Shown here: one piece after another, positions 1 to 7,654 of the stretch | How positions within the stretch are numbered: the stretch's first letter is position 1 | How the letters are laid out: every line of letters starts with the position of its first letter | NCBI GenBank assembly: GCA_019242465.1 | Contig: JAFAVL010000162.1 | Coordinates: 1 to 16,838, forward strand | Reading direction: 5' to 3' | Source of the DNA: Chroococcidiopsidaceae cyanobacterium CP_BM_RX_35 | Lineage (GTDB): Bacteria > Cyanobacteriota > Cyanobacteriia > Cyanobacteriales > Chroococcidiopsidaceae | DNA: 16,838 nucleotides | Program-made: the position numbers and the translations under genes | The notes under the pieces: generated by a model | Databases searched by the model: none | Told to the model about the DNA's origin: nothing | Seen by the model: the letters and a program-made list of their open reading frames with translations, nothing else

Positions 1-2
1 AT

Positions 3-479
3 CTCGATGAAGTGGTGGTCACGATTAAGAAACAGCAATATTATTTGTGGCGGGCAGTGGATTCAGAGGGGAACATCCTGGATGTTTTGCTGCAGCGGCA
101 TCGAGATACGAAGGCGGCAGAGCGGTTCTTTCGTAAACTGCTCAAGCAGCAAAGCTTCGTGCCACGGGTGCTCGTGACTGACAAACTCAAGAGTTACGAA
201 GCGGCAAAGAAACGATTGATGAAGAATGTGGAGCATCGAGCGCACAAGGGATTGAACAATCGAGTGGAGAATTCTCATCAACCAACAAGAGTTCGAGAGC
301 GACGGATGCGACGATTCAAATCTCCAGGGCAAGCGCAACGATTTCTCTCTACTTTTGGACCAATTCGAGACCACTTCCACCCAAAACAACATGAACTGAG
401 TGCAAAACGCTATCGAGAACAGTTGCGCCAACGCTTTGAGGATTGGCGAGAAATCGCCTGTGTGAAAGTTGCTGCGTAA
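3..479 (+). CDS. IS6-family transposase, 5' end outside window
   Basis: This is the C-terminal two thirds of an IS6/IS26-type DDE transposase, which would carry out replicative (cointegrate) transposition. The reading frame is open from the window edge: codons 3-11 read L-D-E just before the first possible in-window start, and that D is the first catalytic acid in the family motif HLDE. The second acid is in LVTDKLKSY (about 176-202) and the Glu is in NRVENSHQ (about 258-281), so the DDE triad is intact. The conserved YLWRAVD and RRMRRFKS segments also match the family. The stop is TAA at 477-479. About 75-80 N-terminal residues, including the helix-turn-helix, should lie upstream. I see no convincing IS6 terminal repeat downstream, so the right boundary of the element is not placed. 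Confidence 0.9.
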   Translation, partial: LDEVVVTIKKQQYYLWRAVDSEGNILDVLLQRHRDTKAAERFFRKLLKQQSFVPRVLVTDKLKSYEAAKKRLMKNVEHRAHKGLNNRVENSHQPTRVRERRMRRFKSPGQAQRFLSTFGPIRDHFHPKQHELSAKRYREQLRQRFEDWREIACVKVAA

Positions 480-522
480 AATTGAGCAACGCTGAATGTG
501 CAAGGATTATCGTGCTCAATTT
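479..522 (+). terminator. Hairpin overlapping the IS6 transposase stop
   Basis: A perfect 10-bp inverted repeat, AAATTGAGCA (479-488) and TGCTCAATTT (513-522), encloses a 24-base loop and begins on the last base of the transposase stop codon. Only two further T residues follow, so it may be a weak terminator or a structure near the element end rather than a classical intrinsic terminator. Confidence 0.4.
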
Positions 523-594
523 TGGACATACGCGGTTAAGTTGACGATGCCCAGCTACGCTACCTTTAGGCCTAAATATAAAGCCGACAGAATA

Positions 595-894
595 CTACTT
601 CTGTGATGGTATGGGTTGTTGCATGCACGCTCGCAATTGTTGCTTTTGCTGAGGGGTAAGCCTGTCGCCTACTTGTTGCAGTTTTTGCTCTTGGGTTAAA
701 TTTGGCTGCTGCATCACACCCTTGATTGCTCTAGCCTGATTGACCTGAACCGTGAGTTTCCCCACACAATACTTCAGGTGCTCTTTAGCATAGCTTTGCT
801 GCGGTTGTTGAGCCAACGTATTTAGGGATATGCCTCCTATCAAAAGTTGGGGTAACAGGGCAGATAGAGGAAAAATTGTGTTGATGCTTTTCAT
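595..894 (-). CDS. Small secreted Gln-rich protein, unknown function
   Basis: The 99-residue product begins with a short charged region (MKS) and a hydrophobic stretch (IFPLSALLPQLLIGGI, about residues 6-21), then LNTLAQQ, which looks like a Sec signal peptide with cleavage near residue 28. The mature part is Gln-rich and helical, with two cysteines (in YCVGK and RACMQQ) that could pair after export. It carries a segment LTQEQKLQQVGDRLTPQQKQQ resembling helical periplasmic repeats. The start is well supported: AGGAG lies 7 bases before ATG at 892-894. I do not recognise the family. It stands alone between IS6 and IS1-type debris, on the opposite strand to the IS6 gene. Confidence 0.6.
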   Translation of the reverse strand: MKSINTIFPLSALLPQLLIGGISLNTLAQQPQQSYAKEHLKYCVGKLTVQVNQARAIKGVMQQPNLTQEQKLQQVGDRLTPQQKQQLRACMQQPIPSQK

Positions 895-1137
895 GGTTCA
901 CTCCTATCAATACAACAAATACAACTTAAAACCAGACGAATTGATTATCTTAATAAACTTATCCTACCTTCTTGGACTTTCATTAAATCACAAAGTTTTC
1001 CCTGAGAAGCACTCTTGGGCAGTACCAACGTCGATAAGGTTAATCAGCACAGGAATAATCACGGACAGGAAATTTCTCAAAGCTAGTCAGAGTAGATATT
1101 ATACCCTCTTAGCTGCCACTAGAATTCTAGATCCCTG

Positions 1138-1287
1138 GAATCCATAAAGAGCCTCCTTTGGAATAGGTGAGTGAGTAGGATTGACAACAAATTGGTGACC
1201 GCAGCTTTTACATTGATATTTTTACTTGCCGTGATGAACTGAACCATTTTTAATTAAGTGCTCAGAGCCACAGGTAGGACAGACTCC
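1138..1287 (-). pseudogene. IS1-like (InsA) zinc-ribbon transposase remnant
   Basis: Read on the minus strand, this piece gives CPTCGSEHLIKNGSVHHGK, a stop (TAA at 1222-1224), then KYQCKSCGHQFVVNPTHSP and about ten more residues. The four cysteines in CxxC...CxxC order, the HLIKNGS.HHGKxKYQC spacing and the FVVNPTH end match the N-terminal zinc ribbon of IS1-family InsA-type transposases. There is no start codon in a sensible place, an internal stop, and nothing recognisable after about 50 residues, so this is a dead fragment. It is the only thing I can identify in the otherwise empty stretch 895-1543. Confidence 0.65.
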
Positions 1288-1543
1288 TTCTGAAGGTTCT
1301 TTACATATTTCTTAGGATAGTTCTATTGCATCTCGTGTTAATTTAGACAGTATAGTACAAATGAGTAAAGTTAAGAACGCCAAAACTGTTGTCATCAAAA
1401 ATACTAATTTGTGGGCGATTATGTGAGGATTATTTGCATTAGCTAATATTATGCAGAATGCTGATGGGGGCAAGAGTTCTACCTCACCACTACTTCTATA
1501 TCACTACCAGAGCCCCTATCACTACCGATTAAGGGAGTGGCGT

Positions 1544-2182
1544 TTATGGCTGAGGCGGGAGCGAGTGAAACAGAATGGCTGCTTGAGTGCGATCGCGCAG
1601 ATTCAAACGACTGAGGATATTGGTGATATGGTTCTTCACCGTTTTCTCTGCAATGAAGAGCGTTTGGGCGATTTCTTGATTGGAAGCACCCGTTGCAATT
1701 AACCGCAAGATTTCCTGCTCTCTAGAAGTCAGTTCTGTCCAGCCAGGAGGATAACTAACCGGAGGAGGGGGAGCCTGAACGCGAAGCTTTTGACCCAACC
1801 CTGGTCCCAACTGCGTGTATCCTTTGTGAACTGCTTGGATGGTCTGAACGAGTTCTTCTGGAGGCGTGTCTTTTAGCAAGTAGCCTGCTGCACCGTTCTG
1901 GATTGCTTGGGCGACGTATTGCTCATCATCGAATGTGGTGAGAACCAGAACCTTCGTTTGAGGAAACCGCTGGTGAATCTCACGAGTTGCTGCAACGCCA
2001 TCCATCACGGGCATCCGCACGTCCATCAGCACAACATCAGGCTGCAATGTTTCAGCTAACTTCAGTGCCGCTTTCCCGTTCTCCGCCTCTCCGATAACCT
2101 CGATCGACATTTCTCCTTTCAGCAATGCCTTCAGTCCCCGTCGAATCAAGCTTTGGTCATCAACTAGCAGAAGGCGAATCAT
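1544..2182 (-). CDS. NarL/FixJ-type DNA-binding response regulator
   Basis: A 212-residue cytoplasmic regulator with a receiver domain (about 1-120) and a LuxR-type helix-turn-helix (about 147-205: LTSREQEILRLIATGASNQE...KTVKNHI). The receiver has the acidic pair D8/D9, the phosphoacceptor D54 in VVLMDVRMP, the switch Thr near 82-83 (VLTTFDD) and K104 (YLLKD), so it should be phosphorylatable. I place the start at ATG 2180-2182 because the receiver fold begins directly with MIRLLLVDDQ and AGGA lies 8 bases upstream. An in-frame start at 2209 would add nine unconserved residues. A Pro-rich linker (APPPPVSYPPG) joins the domains. It follows the kinase gene after 44 bases in the same direction, so the two form a two-component operon. 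The signal and target genes cannot be read from sequence. Confidence 0.92.
   Translation of the reverse strand: MIRLLLVDDQSLIRRGLKALLKGEMSIEVIGEAENGKAALKLAETLQPDVVLMDVRMPVMDGVAATREIHQRFPQTKVLVLTTFDDEQYVAQAIQNGAAGYLLKDTPPEELVQTIQAVHKGYTQLGPGLGQKLRVQAPPPPVSYPPGWTELTSREQEILRLIATGASNQEIAQTLFIAEKTVKNHITNILSRLNLRDRTQAAILFHSLPPQP
1589..1596. repeat. HIP1 octamer GCGATCGC (one of five seen)
   Basis: GCGATCGC is the highly iterated palindrome typical of many cyanobacterial genomes. Further exact copies are at 8309-8316 (broken SDR gene), 11701-11708 (amidotransferase gene), 13540-13547 and 13889-13896 (synthase gene). Five in under 17 kb is far above chance and is the main compositional evidence for a cyanobacterial host. 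Confidence 0.85.
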
Positions 2183-2226
2183 AACGATAATCCTGGAGAA
2201 ACACAACAAAGCTTAAGCAATGAAAC

Positions 2227-3438
2227 TTATGATAAGGGACAGCCAAGGATAACACGGCAACCAGTTCCTGGACTGGTCAGAATTTTCAAAGTCCCCCTTA
2301 ACGCTTGCGCTCGCTCTCGCATCCCCTGTAACCCAAACCCTGTTGTATTTTGGTCTAAATTGAAGCCTTTCCCATTATCTTCGATAACCATCTGCAGTAC
2401 ATGGTCAAAGGTCGTAATTTCAATTTTGACCCTCGTTGCTTCAGCATATTTATAAATATTCGTCAATGATTCCTGCACAATTCGATAAACAGCCGTTTTG
2501 ATTTCTGCAGCAACGGATTCATCAAACGCCAGTTTGCAAAGCGGCGTCACACCTGTTGAACGTTGAAACTCAGCAACAAGGGCTGTAATGGCAACCGCAA
2601 GTGGCTGGGCTTGCAGGGGATCGGAACGCAGTGCAGCTACAGACTGACGCACTTCGTTCAGGGCTGTTCTGCCTAACTGTTTTACCTCCATTAGCAAATC
2701 TTTCGCTTCTGCCGGGTCGGTGTCCAGCAACCGCAATGCGGCTTCCAAATGCAAATTGAACACGGTGAGGGAATGTCCTAAAGCGTCGTGAATTTCTCGG
2801 GCAATGCGATTGCGTTCCTGGACAGTCGCCAAATCTTCGATGCGTAAAGCATACTGGCGCAATTGAGTATTGGCAGACTCAAGCTGGGCGTTGACAGTGG
2901 CTAGCTGTGCCTGATTTTGCCGTTCCGCCAATGCTCGCTCGACCAGGATTTGTGAGAATACCAAAACAATTCCCATCAATAGGATCAGCGTCAGCAGAAT
3001 CACTCTGAGATCTCCAGGAACAAGCCAGGGGGATGACAGCGTTAAGGACTGAAATCGATAATTCAAGGTCAATAGAAATGCAACAAATGTGAGCCCCAAA
3101 ACAACAAAACAAGTCTTGCCGTTGAACAGTAAACCGTTGCGAATTACTAGAACAATGTAAAGCAAAGGAGTCAGATGAATGCCTCCCCAGATGGAAGCAA
3201 CTAAAACAAGAACAAATTCTAAACTCGTGTAGGCAATTTTTGTGAGGCGAGTTGTGGGCAATCGCAGCCCGATCGCCGCAAATAACAACAAGCAAGCCCA
3301 ATTCAACAGTGGGTGCCTGGTACTCAGCAGCGAGAACGGAAGCACTTCACCCAAAGCAACGATGAGCAATAGGGTCCACTCTGCATATAGCAGAAATCGC
3401 CAAGGATGATGTTTGAGCAATGCTTTGAGTTGAAGCAT
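2227..3438 (-). CDS. Membrane sensor histidine kinase, HisKA_3 (NarX/DesK) class
   Basis: This 403-residue kinase would autophosphorylate and pass phosphate to the NarL-type regulator encoded 44 bases downstream. Residues 1-165 are hydrophobic with five to six likely membrane segments (about 15-35, 44-60, 70-100, 108-125, 143-165) and no periplasmic domain, so the stimulus is probably sensed in or near the membrane. A coiled coil follows (about 165-205, AERQNQAQLATVNAQLESAN). The H-box is ERNRIAREIHDALGHS with His217, the usual HDxxGH form of HisKA_3 kinases. The ATPase domain has the N-box ESLTN (324-327 region), G1 DNGKG (354-358) and G2 GFGLQGMRERA (367-377). All key residues are present. 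The ATG at 3436-3438 has no strong Shine-Dalgarno. Confidence 0.92.
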   Translation of the reverse strand: MLQLKALLKHHPWRFLLYAEWTLLLIVALGEVLPFSLLSTRHPLLNWACLLLFAAIGLRLPTTRLTKIAYTSLEFVLVLVASIWGGIHLTPLLYIVLVIRNGLLFNGKTCFVVLGLTFVAFLLTLNYRFQSLTLSSPWLVPGDLRVILLTLILLMGIVLVFSQILVERALAERQNQAQLATVNAQLESANTQLRQYALRIEDLATVQERNRIAREIHDALGHSLTVFNLHLEAALRLLDTDPAEAKDLLMEVKQLGRTALNEVRQSVAALRSDPLQAQPLAVAITALVAEFQRSTGVTPLCKLAFDESVAAEIKTAVYRIVQESLTNIYKYAEATRVKIEITTFDHVLQMVIEDNGKGFNLDQNTTGFGLQGMRERAQALRGTLKILTSPGTGCRVILGCPLS

Positions 3439-3489
3439 CGGGATATTCTATCTGGTGTTCTTCCGATCTGACCTTGAGTTCTGAAGCAG

Positions 3490-3503
3490 AGGGCTAAAGC
3501 CCT
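3490..3503. repeat. Short palindromic repeat AGGGCT-AA-AGCCCT
   Basis: A 6-bp perfect inverted repeat with a two-base centre, in the 234-bp gap between the kinase start and the Coq4-family stop. The core GGNCTAAAGNCC recurs at 5203-5220 in the other orientation with compensating base changes, so both are probably members of one interspersed palindromic family. Nothing else is evident in this gap apart from the hairpin at 3609-3633. Confidence 0.6.
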
Positions 3504-3608
3504 ACAACCCTCAGAGTTCTCACTGAGGCGTTAGGACATGATTCTAGAATAGAAGTATCCTGATCCTGGGGTCTAATCCAAATCAGGAAGGTCAACCATA
3601 AAGGAAGC

Positions 3609-3633
3609 GGAGGCAGTCATTGGCTGACCCTCC
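3609..3633 (-). terminator. Hairpin downstream of the Coq4-family gene
   Basis: GGAGG (3609-3613) and GTCA (3616-3619) pair with TGAC (3625-3628) and CCTCC (3629-3633), leaving a two-base bulge and a five-base loop. It lies 40 bases beyond the stop of the minus-strand gene. There is no T-run after it, so its role as a terminator is uncertain. Confidence 0.35.
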
Positions 3634-3672
3634 GTTACCTTGAACATCGGTGTTAGCTTTGCAATCTGGCTT

Positions 3673-4380
3673 TTACCAATCCAGGTGTAGCTCAGGAAGC
3701 CGATTCTTCAAGCTATAGGGCTCCTCAATCACCGGATTCGTAATATTCAACTCCTGCCGCCATTGCACCACCGGCTTCTCCCAGCCTTCTTCCCAGCGCT
3801 GAGCAATTAGTGGCTTGGCTTGAAGCGCCATCCCCATGCCTCTAGCCGATTGCTGGGTCACCTGTTTTAGCTGCTCTGGTCGCCGCTTCAGCGCCAATCC
3901 TAAGCTAGCCGTTTGCAGGAAGACAGCCATTGGCTCTCCTATCTGCACAGCACCAAAGGCCAGCACGCCTAGCTCACCCCCCGTGGGACCAAAGCCAGTA
4001 ATCACATGCTGAATATCATGGGTTTTTCTGCCCCGCATAACCACCCAGTCCTCATCGGTTTTGATTTCCCGGCGACGGTAGAAGTTGGGGTCATATCCTA
4101 GCGTTTTTAGGACAGTGGCATAAGTATATCCCAAACTGTCAGGCGGCAATTGCAGCAGGGCAGCGAGGTCCACTTCTGGTCCAAGGTAGCGCTCTTCCAT
4201 CATTTTCCAGGCTTCTGGAATCGCTCTGACTCGTTCAACACAAGCTTGCATCTGCGGGCTTCCCCGGAGATTATCTTGAATATCAAAGACATTGTCTGTT
4301 TTTTCGCCCATCGACTTGAGCAAGTCGGTTACAGAATGGAGATTACGAAGGGTGCGGCTCAGTTCTTCTAAATTCAACAC
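3673..4380 (-). CDS. Coq4-family protein
   Basis: A 235-residue soluble protein of the Coq4 family. Eukaryotic Coq4 is required for ubiquinone synthesis and has been linked to C1 decarboxylation and hydroxylation of the quinone head group. The family metal motif is visible: H121-D122-I-Q-H125 followed by Glu136 in THDIQHVITGFGPTGGE. The gap from the second His to the Glu is ten residues, one fewer than the usual HDxxH-x11-E. The region YLGPEVDLAALLQLPPDSLGYTYA (about 65-88) also matches the family. The start is GTG at 4378-4380 with AGAGGA 9 bases upstream; no in-frame ATG exists there. An out-of-frame ATG just upstream opens a three-codon ORF (ATG TTG TGT TGA) that overlaps the start. Cyanobacteria make plastoquinone, not ubiquinone, so the substrate is unknown. 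Confidence 0.88.
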   Translation of the reverse strand: MLNLEELSRTLRNLHSVTDLLKSMGEKTDNVFDIQDNLRGSPQMQACVERVRAIPEAWKMMEERYLGPEVDLAALLQLPPDSLGYTYATVLKTLGYDPNFYRRREIKTDEDWVVMRGRKTHDIQHVITGFGPTGGELGVLAFGAVQIGEPMAVFLQTASLGLALKRRPEQLKQVTQQSARGMGMALQAKPLIAQRWEEGWEKPVVQWRQELNITNPVIEEPYSLKNRLPELHLDW

Positions 4381-4436
4381 AACATGATGTCCTCTTTGAT
4401 CGATCAGTAATTAAGTGGATAAAGAATTGAGTAATG

Positions 4437-4450
4437 GTTCGTAAACGAAC
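4437..4450. promoter_or_regulatory. Palindrome GTTCGT-AA-ACGAAC upstream of coq4-like gene
   Basis: A perfect 6-bp inverted repeat with a two-base centre, 57 bases before the Coq4-family start codon, in a 275-bp gap that otherwise holds nothing I recognise. Its size and position suit a dimeric regulator's operator; this is inference. Confidence 0.4.
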
Positions 4451-4655
4451 AGATGAGCAATGTAGGGATGATGAAATGAAACTTAGTGAACTTAATTGGG
4501 TAATATCGAGTGGTTCACTTCAGCTTTGGTACATTGGGTTAACTAAGGATGAGGGGTAGACGACGTTTGAAGGTTTTCATGATGCTTCTCTCTGTTGATT
4601 TGTCGATAAATGGGTTGTGTTCGTTGATTGAATCAAGAGTTAATTGAATCAGGGA

Positions 4656-5120
4656 TTACTTGCTACACCCAGATTGGGTAGAGAGGTTGCAGGTGTAGGA
4701 ACCATTGTTCTGGGTGTTAATGGTGGTACTGCCGCTAACTCCACTACCTTTGCTATAGCTGTAGTTGGTTTGGCTGTTGTAGCCATAGGAGTTGTCGTTG
4801 TAGGTGCCGTTGCGATTGGCGCTGTGGTAGCCGTTGCTGGTTTGGCTGTTGTAGCTGTTGTAGTGGGAACCGTGGTAGGAGCCATTTGCCCCCTTGTAGG
4901 TGGAGCGACAGCCGCCAGCAAAGCCACCGCCGTAGTACACCCCACTAGCACACTGGGCGGCACCATGGGGTCCCCAAGCAGCAGAGCGACTAGCAGATCC
5001 ATTGGATCCGTAGGTAGATCTAGAGATAGTAGAAGCTTGTGCAGTAGGGGTAAATCCAAGGGGGGTAATCGCGAGGGTGACAACGGTCAGACCAGAAATC
5101 AGGGATGTAGTGAATTTCAT
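4656..5120 (-). CDS. Secreted Gly/Ser/Asn/Tyr-rich protein
   Basis: A 154-residue exported protein. MKFTTS is followed by a hydrophobic core (LISGLTVVTLAITPLGF, about 7-23) and TAQA|S, a good signal-peptidase I site after residue 29. The mature part is low in charge and rich in Gly, Ser, Asn, Tyr and Thr (for example YNSYNSQTSNGYHSANRNG and YGYNSQTNYSYSKGSG), with four cysteines in two pairs (AQCASGVYYGGGFAGGC and YTCNLSTQSGC) that could form disulfides. This composition suits a surface or matrix protein; no enzyme motif is seen. The start ATG 5118-5120 is preferred because AAAGGA lies 9 bases before it and the signal peptide begins there; an upstream in-frame start at 5138 would overlap that site. 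Long open frames on the opposite strand here are by-products of its biased codons. Confidence 0.75.
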   Translation of the reverse strand: MKFTTSLISGLTVVTLAITPLGFTPTAQASTISRSTYGSNGSASRSAAWGPHGAAQCASGVYYGGGFAGGCRSTYKGANGSYHGSHYNSYNSQTSNGYHSANRNGTYNDNSYGYNSQTNYSYSKGSGVSGSTTINTQNNGSYTCNLSTQSGCSK

Positions 5121-5202
5121 GATTGGTGTTCCTTTCAACTTGATGCTCTTATCCTAGGCTTGTCCCCCAGTCAAACGCATGAGGCTCAAGCCCTGATCTG
5201 GG

Positions 5203-5220
5203 CAGGGACTTTAGTCCTGC
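5203..5220. repeat. Short palindromic repeat, second copy of the CTAAAG type
   Basis: GCAGGGACT-TT-AGTCCTGC forms an 8-bp stem with a one-base bulge. Read on the minus strand its core is AGGACTAAAGTCC, matching AGGGCTAAAGCCC at 3490-3503 with paired substitutions (A/T for G/C) that keep the stem. It sits in the 5' region of the secreted protein gene. Confidence 0.6.
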
Positions 5221-5234
5221 TGTTTACCCCTCTT

Positions 5235-5486
5235 TCAAGAAACACATTCCGGGGCTGAAGATTGAGCAATCAGGTCAAAGCCAAGAGATTGAGCCTTTTT
5301 CCTCAACTTGTTTAGGACTTGCTCCTGGTAACGCTGCTCATAATAGTCCAGTCCAGGGTCAGCATACTGTCCGCTAGTCGTCCACATCTGGTAGAATAAG
5401 CGTGCGATTTTATGGGCAGTAGCGGTAATCGCTTTGGAAGCACCAAGACGAGAACGTAAACGTCGATAAAAGGTTGTGTTGCACAA
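5235..5486 (-). pseudogene. IS110-family transposase, C-terminal fragment
   Basis: The frame gives NTTFYRRLRSRLGASKAITA and then THKIARLFYQMW-like sequence, ending DYYEQRYQEQVLNKLRKKAQSLGF. This matches the end of IS110/IS1111-type transposases (Transposase_20 domain tail). Only about 80 residues of an expected 350-400 remain, so the catalytic DEDD domain is lost and the fragment is inactive. The 5' break is at about 5480-5487, where an in-frame TAG (5488-5490) appears and two overlapping palindromes occur (GTTGTG-TTG-CACAAC at 5473-5487 and CAACTAGTTG at 5484-5493). The piece lies between the secreted protein gene and the amylase gene, both on the same strand. Confidence 0.75.
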
Positions 5487-5800
5487 CTAGTTGCGTTGCT
5501 TAATTTGTTGGCATTTGGCTATTGGTTGAGCATAGCTCGGACAATAGAGCCAAAAATATAAAGTAAGCTTGATATTTATTTACTGGTTAACTGCTTGGTG
5601 CATGCGAAGAGAGATGTTATTACTATGCTGCTAGCTCTGCAGCTTGAGTATGAACGGAAAATTTACAGCCAGCAATTTTTCATGGCTTCGTTGTGAGCCT
5701 CGGTTCATGTCACCTAATTTGACAAGACTTATTTATCTTTTTTCCTGTCGCGATCAAATGCCCTCTTAATCAGTTAATAAGCTGGGAGAACGTCGTGAGC
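5487..5800. other. Non-coding gap between IS110 fragment and amylase
   Basis: I find no gene, RNA or recognisable element in these 314 bases apart from the palindromes at the IS110 break and the inverted repeat at 5776-5805 near the amylase stop. Confidence 0.6.
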
Positions 5801-5805
5801 TTATT
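5776..5805 (-). terminator. Inverted repeat at the end of the amylase gene
   Basis: AATAAGCT (5776-5783) and AGCTTATT (5798-5805) are perfect complements around a 14-base loop, and the second arm contains the amylase stop codon (5801-5803). No T-run follows on the minus strand, so it may act as a 3'-end stabiliser rather than a terminator. Confidence 0.35.
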
Positions 5806-7609
5806 GGTCCTGCTGCTGGGACCACACAACGAGTGAACTCAATCCGTGAAGGTACAAGCTAGAGTTATCTGACCTCACGTCCAAGAGATTTTCATGATTC
5901 ACATCGCTTGCACTTGTCAATATGCCCTTATAGTTTCCTGGTGCCAAATCAACTGGTTTTGGAATAACAACAGTCTTGTCTGCGCCACGGTTCACTGCAA
6001 CCACTACGACATCCTGCCTGTAGCGCCGTTCGAATACCAAAACATCTTGGTCAGCATAAAGCGTAACGTATTCTCCTTGAGAGATCGCTGGACTGTCCTT
6101 CCTCAAGCTAGCTAAGGTTGTGATGGTTTTGAAGGCGGGTGTGTCTTCACTCCACCGCGTCATTCCAACCCGATTATAGGGATCGTCATTATCGGAATTG
6201 ATGTTTATCGGGGTCGTATTGTGGCCATCATCGTAGTACACCAGGTATTGTTCGTCACCGTAGAAGATAATCGGGATGCCGCGAACGGTCATCAACAAAA
6301 CGGTCGCCAGGTCCATCCGTCGATCGCGTTCGGTCTCATCGATGCCTAGCTTCTGCAAGCGCACCAAGGTCCGCATCTGGTCATGGTTATCGATGAAGGT
6401 GCCCTGCCAGGTATCTCGCCCCTGAAAGGCCGTCACGCGCTGGTGTAGGAATTGGTCTAACTCCTGTGCGCTCAGTTTCTGAGTGTCATCCTCGGCATCG
6501 CCGCCGACGAATCGATTCAAGCGGAACGACAGTTGGAAATCGAAGATATTCGTCGCATAGAGGTCGTAATTGTTGGCAAACCTAAGAGACTTCGCGTCCC
6601 CAACTCCGCCATTGGACCATTCACCCACAATGTAGGGGGCAGGTCTGCCCATCTGTTTTGAGTAGTCGATCGTGGCATGCGTGAATCTGGAGACGAACTC
6701 GGGGAAAACGAACTTGATGGCATCTAATCGGAAATCGTCAACTCCCTGTGAGAGCCATTCTTTACCAGCACCAATCAAATAGTCTGAAATCATCGGATCG
6801 CGTTGGTTGTAGCCGCTCAAGTCGGCTAACAGACAGTGATGCAGTTGCCAATAAGTCCATTGATAATCCGGCACGGGTGGTATCGGAGTCAACACCTGTT
6901 GGCAGCGCGGATCGTCATTGTAGTGTTTGTAGAATCGGGTTCCATAGGTTGTATCGTAATCGTCGTTATAGCTGTTAATGAAAATCCGATCGGAATCGGT
7001 CGACTGGTAAAGGCGACCGTAGACGTGATTATCGTTGGGGTTGGAATGATTCAATGTGATGTCCTGGATGTAATGCATCTCTCGGGCATGCAGCTCGCGG
7101 CTCAGCAAGTTGATGTCATCCCAGTTACCAAAGTGGGGATTGACCCGGTAATAGTTTTGCACCCAATAGCCGTGGTACCCGGTTCCATAGCCCGTGCCTG
7201 ACTCATAAGCTCTGACGTTCTCCATCAATGGAGTGACCCAAACAGCTGATATTCCCAATCGCTTTAGATAATCAAGCTTTTCGACAATACCGGAGATGTC
7301 CCCGCCCCAATAACTGCGCCACTGTTCCTCCTGTGTACAAGCAACTGCAAAACAGTCGACAGTATTTGTGGCATCTGGGTAATCGGGGTCAACATAGGGA
7401 TTGTAGGGAGTGTGAGGGTTGAAACGATCGGTCACGATGAAGTAGATCGTTCTGGCCCGATAATCCATAGCTTTCTGGGCGTTTGCATGGGCTGCCAGAA
7501 ACATTAGCGACAGCAGAAATGCGATCACGCTGGCAATCTGTTGGACAGCGTAAGTTCTGCCGGACTGGGTTCTAATAAAGCGCCAGAATACGAAGACTTC
7601 ACTTATCAA
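5801..7609 (-). CDS. Secreted GH13 alpha-amylase family glycosidase
   Basis: A secreted retaining alpha-glucan hydrolase or transglycosylase of GH13, closest in motifs to the alpha-amylase/cyclodextrin-glucanotransferase branch. Numbering from TTG at 7607-7609 (602 aa): signal peptide 1-44 (hydrophobic core about 24-40, cleavage ANA|Q), YWGGDISGIVEKLDYL about 100-115, region I DITLNH (183-188), region II FRLDAIK with nucleophile Asp296, region III GEW with acid/base Glu330, region IV FIDNHD with Asp410, and a beta-rich domain C after about 490. All three catalytic acids are present. Region II has Lys-Phe where Lys-His is common. The start choice matters: the frame opens earlier at TTG 7649-7651, but that has no Shine-Dalgarno, whereas GGGAGGGGG lies just before TTG 7607-7609. 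It has no sugar transporter or other glucan gene nearby. Confidence 0.9.
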   Translation of the reverse strand: MISEVFVFWRFIRTQSGRTYAVQQIASVIAFLLSLMFLAAHANAQKAMDYRARTIYFIVTDRFNPHTPYNPYVDPDYPDATNTVDCFAVACTQEEQWRSYWGGDISGIVEKLDYLKRLGISAVWVTPLMENVRAYESGTGYGTGYHGYWVQNYYRVNPHFGNWDDINLLSRELHAREMHYIQDITLNHSNPNDNHVYGRLYQSTDSDRIFINSYNDDYDTTYGTRFYKHYNDDPRCQQVLTPIPPVPDYQWTYWQLHHCLLADLSGYNQRDPMISDYLIGAGKEWLSQGVDDFRLDAIKFVFPEFVSRFTHATIDYSKQMGRPAPYIVGEWSNGGVGDAKSLRFANNYDLYATNIFDFQLSFRLNRFVGGDAEDDTQKLSAQELDQFLHQRVTAFQGRDTWQGTFIDNHDQMRTLVRLQKLGIDETERDRRMDLATVLLMTVRGIPIIFYGDEQYLVYYDDGHNTTPININSDNDDPYNRVGMTRWSEDTPAFKTITTLASLRKDSPAISQGEYVTLYADQDVLVFERRYRQDVVVVAVNRGADKTVVIPKPVDLAPGNYKGILTSASDVNHENLLDVRSDNSSLYLHGLSSLVVWSQQQDQ

Positions 7610-7654
7610 TCGTCCCCCTCCCTGTGTTTCGTGATATTTTTTTAAAGTCAAATA

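Noticed and set aside
830..1147. Plus-strand frame across 830-1147
   Set aside because: It overlaps the start of the secreted Gln-rich gene and the IS1-like remnant antisense, with no family resemblance.
4644..5258. Long plus-strand open frame rich in Val/Ala/Gly opposite the secreted protein
   Set aside because: It is an antisense by-product of Gly/Ser/Asn/Tyr codons; the minus-strand frame has a signal peptide and Shine-Dalgarno.
6748..7201. Plus-strand frames antisense to the amylase
   Set aside because: They are shadows of a clearly conserved GH13 gene and have no motifs of their own.
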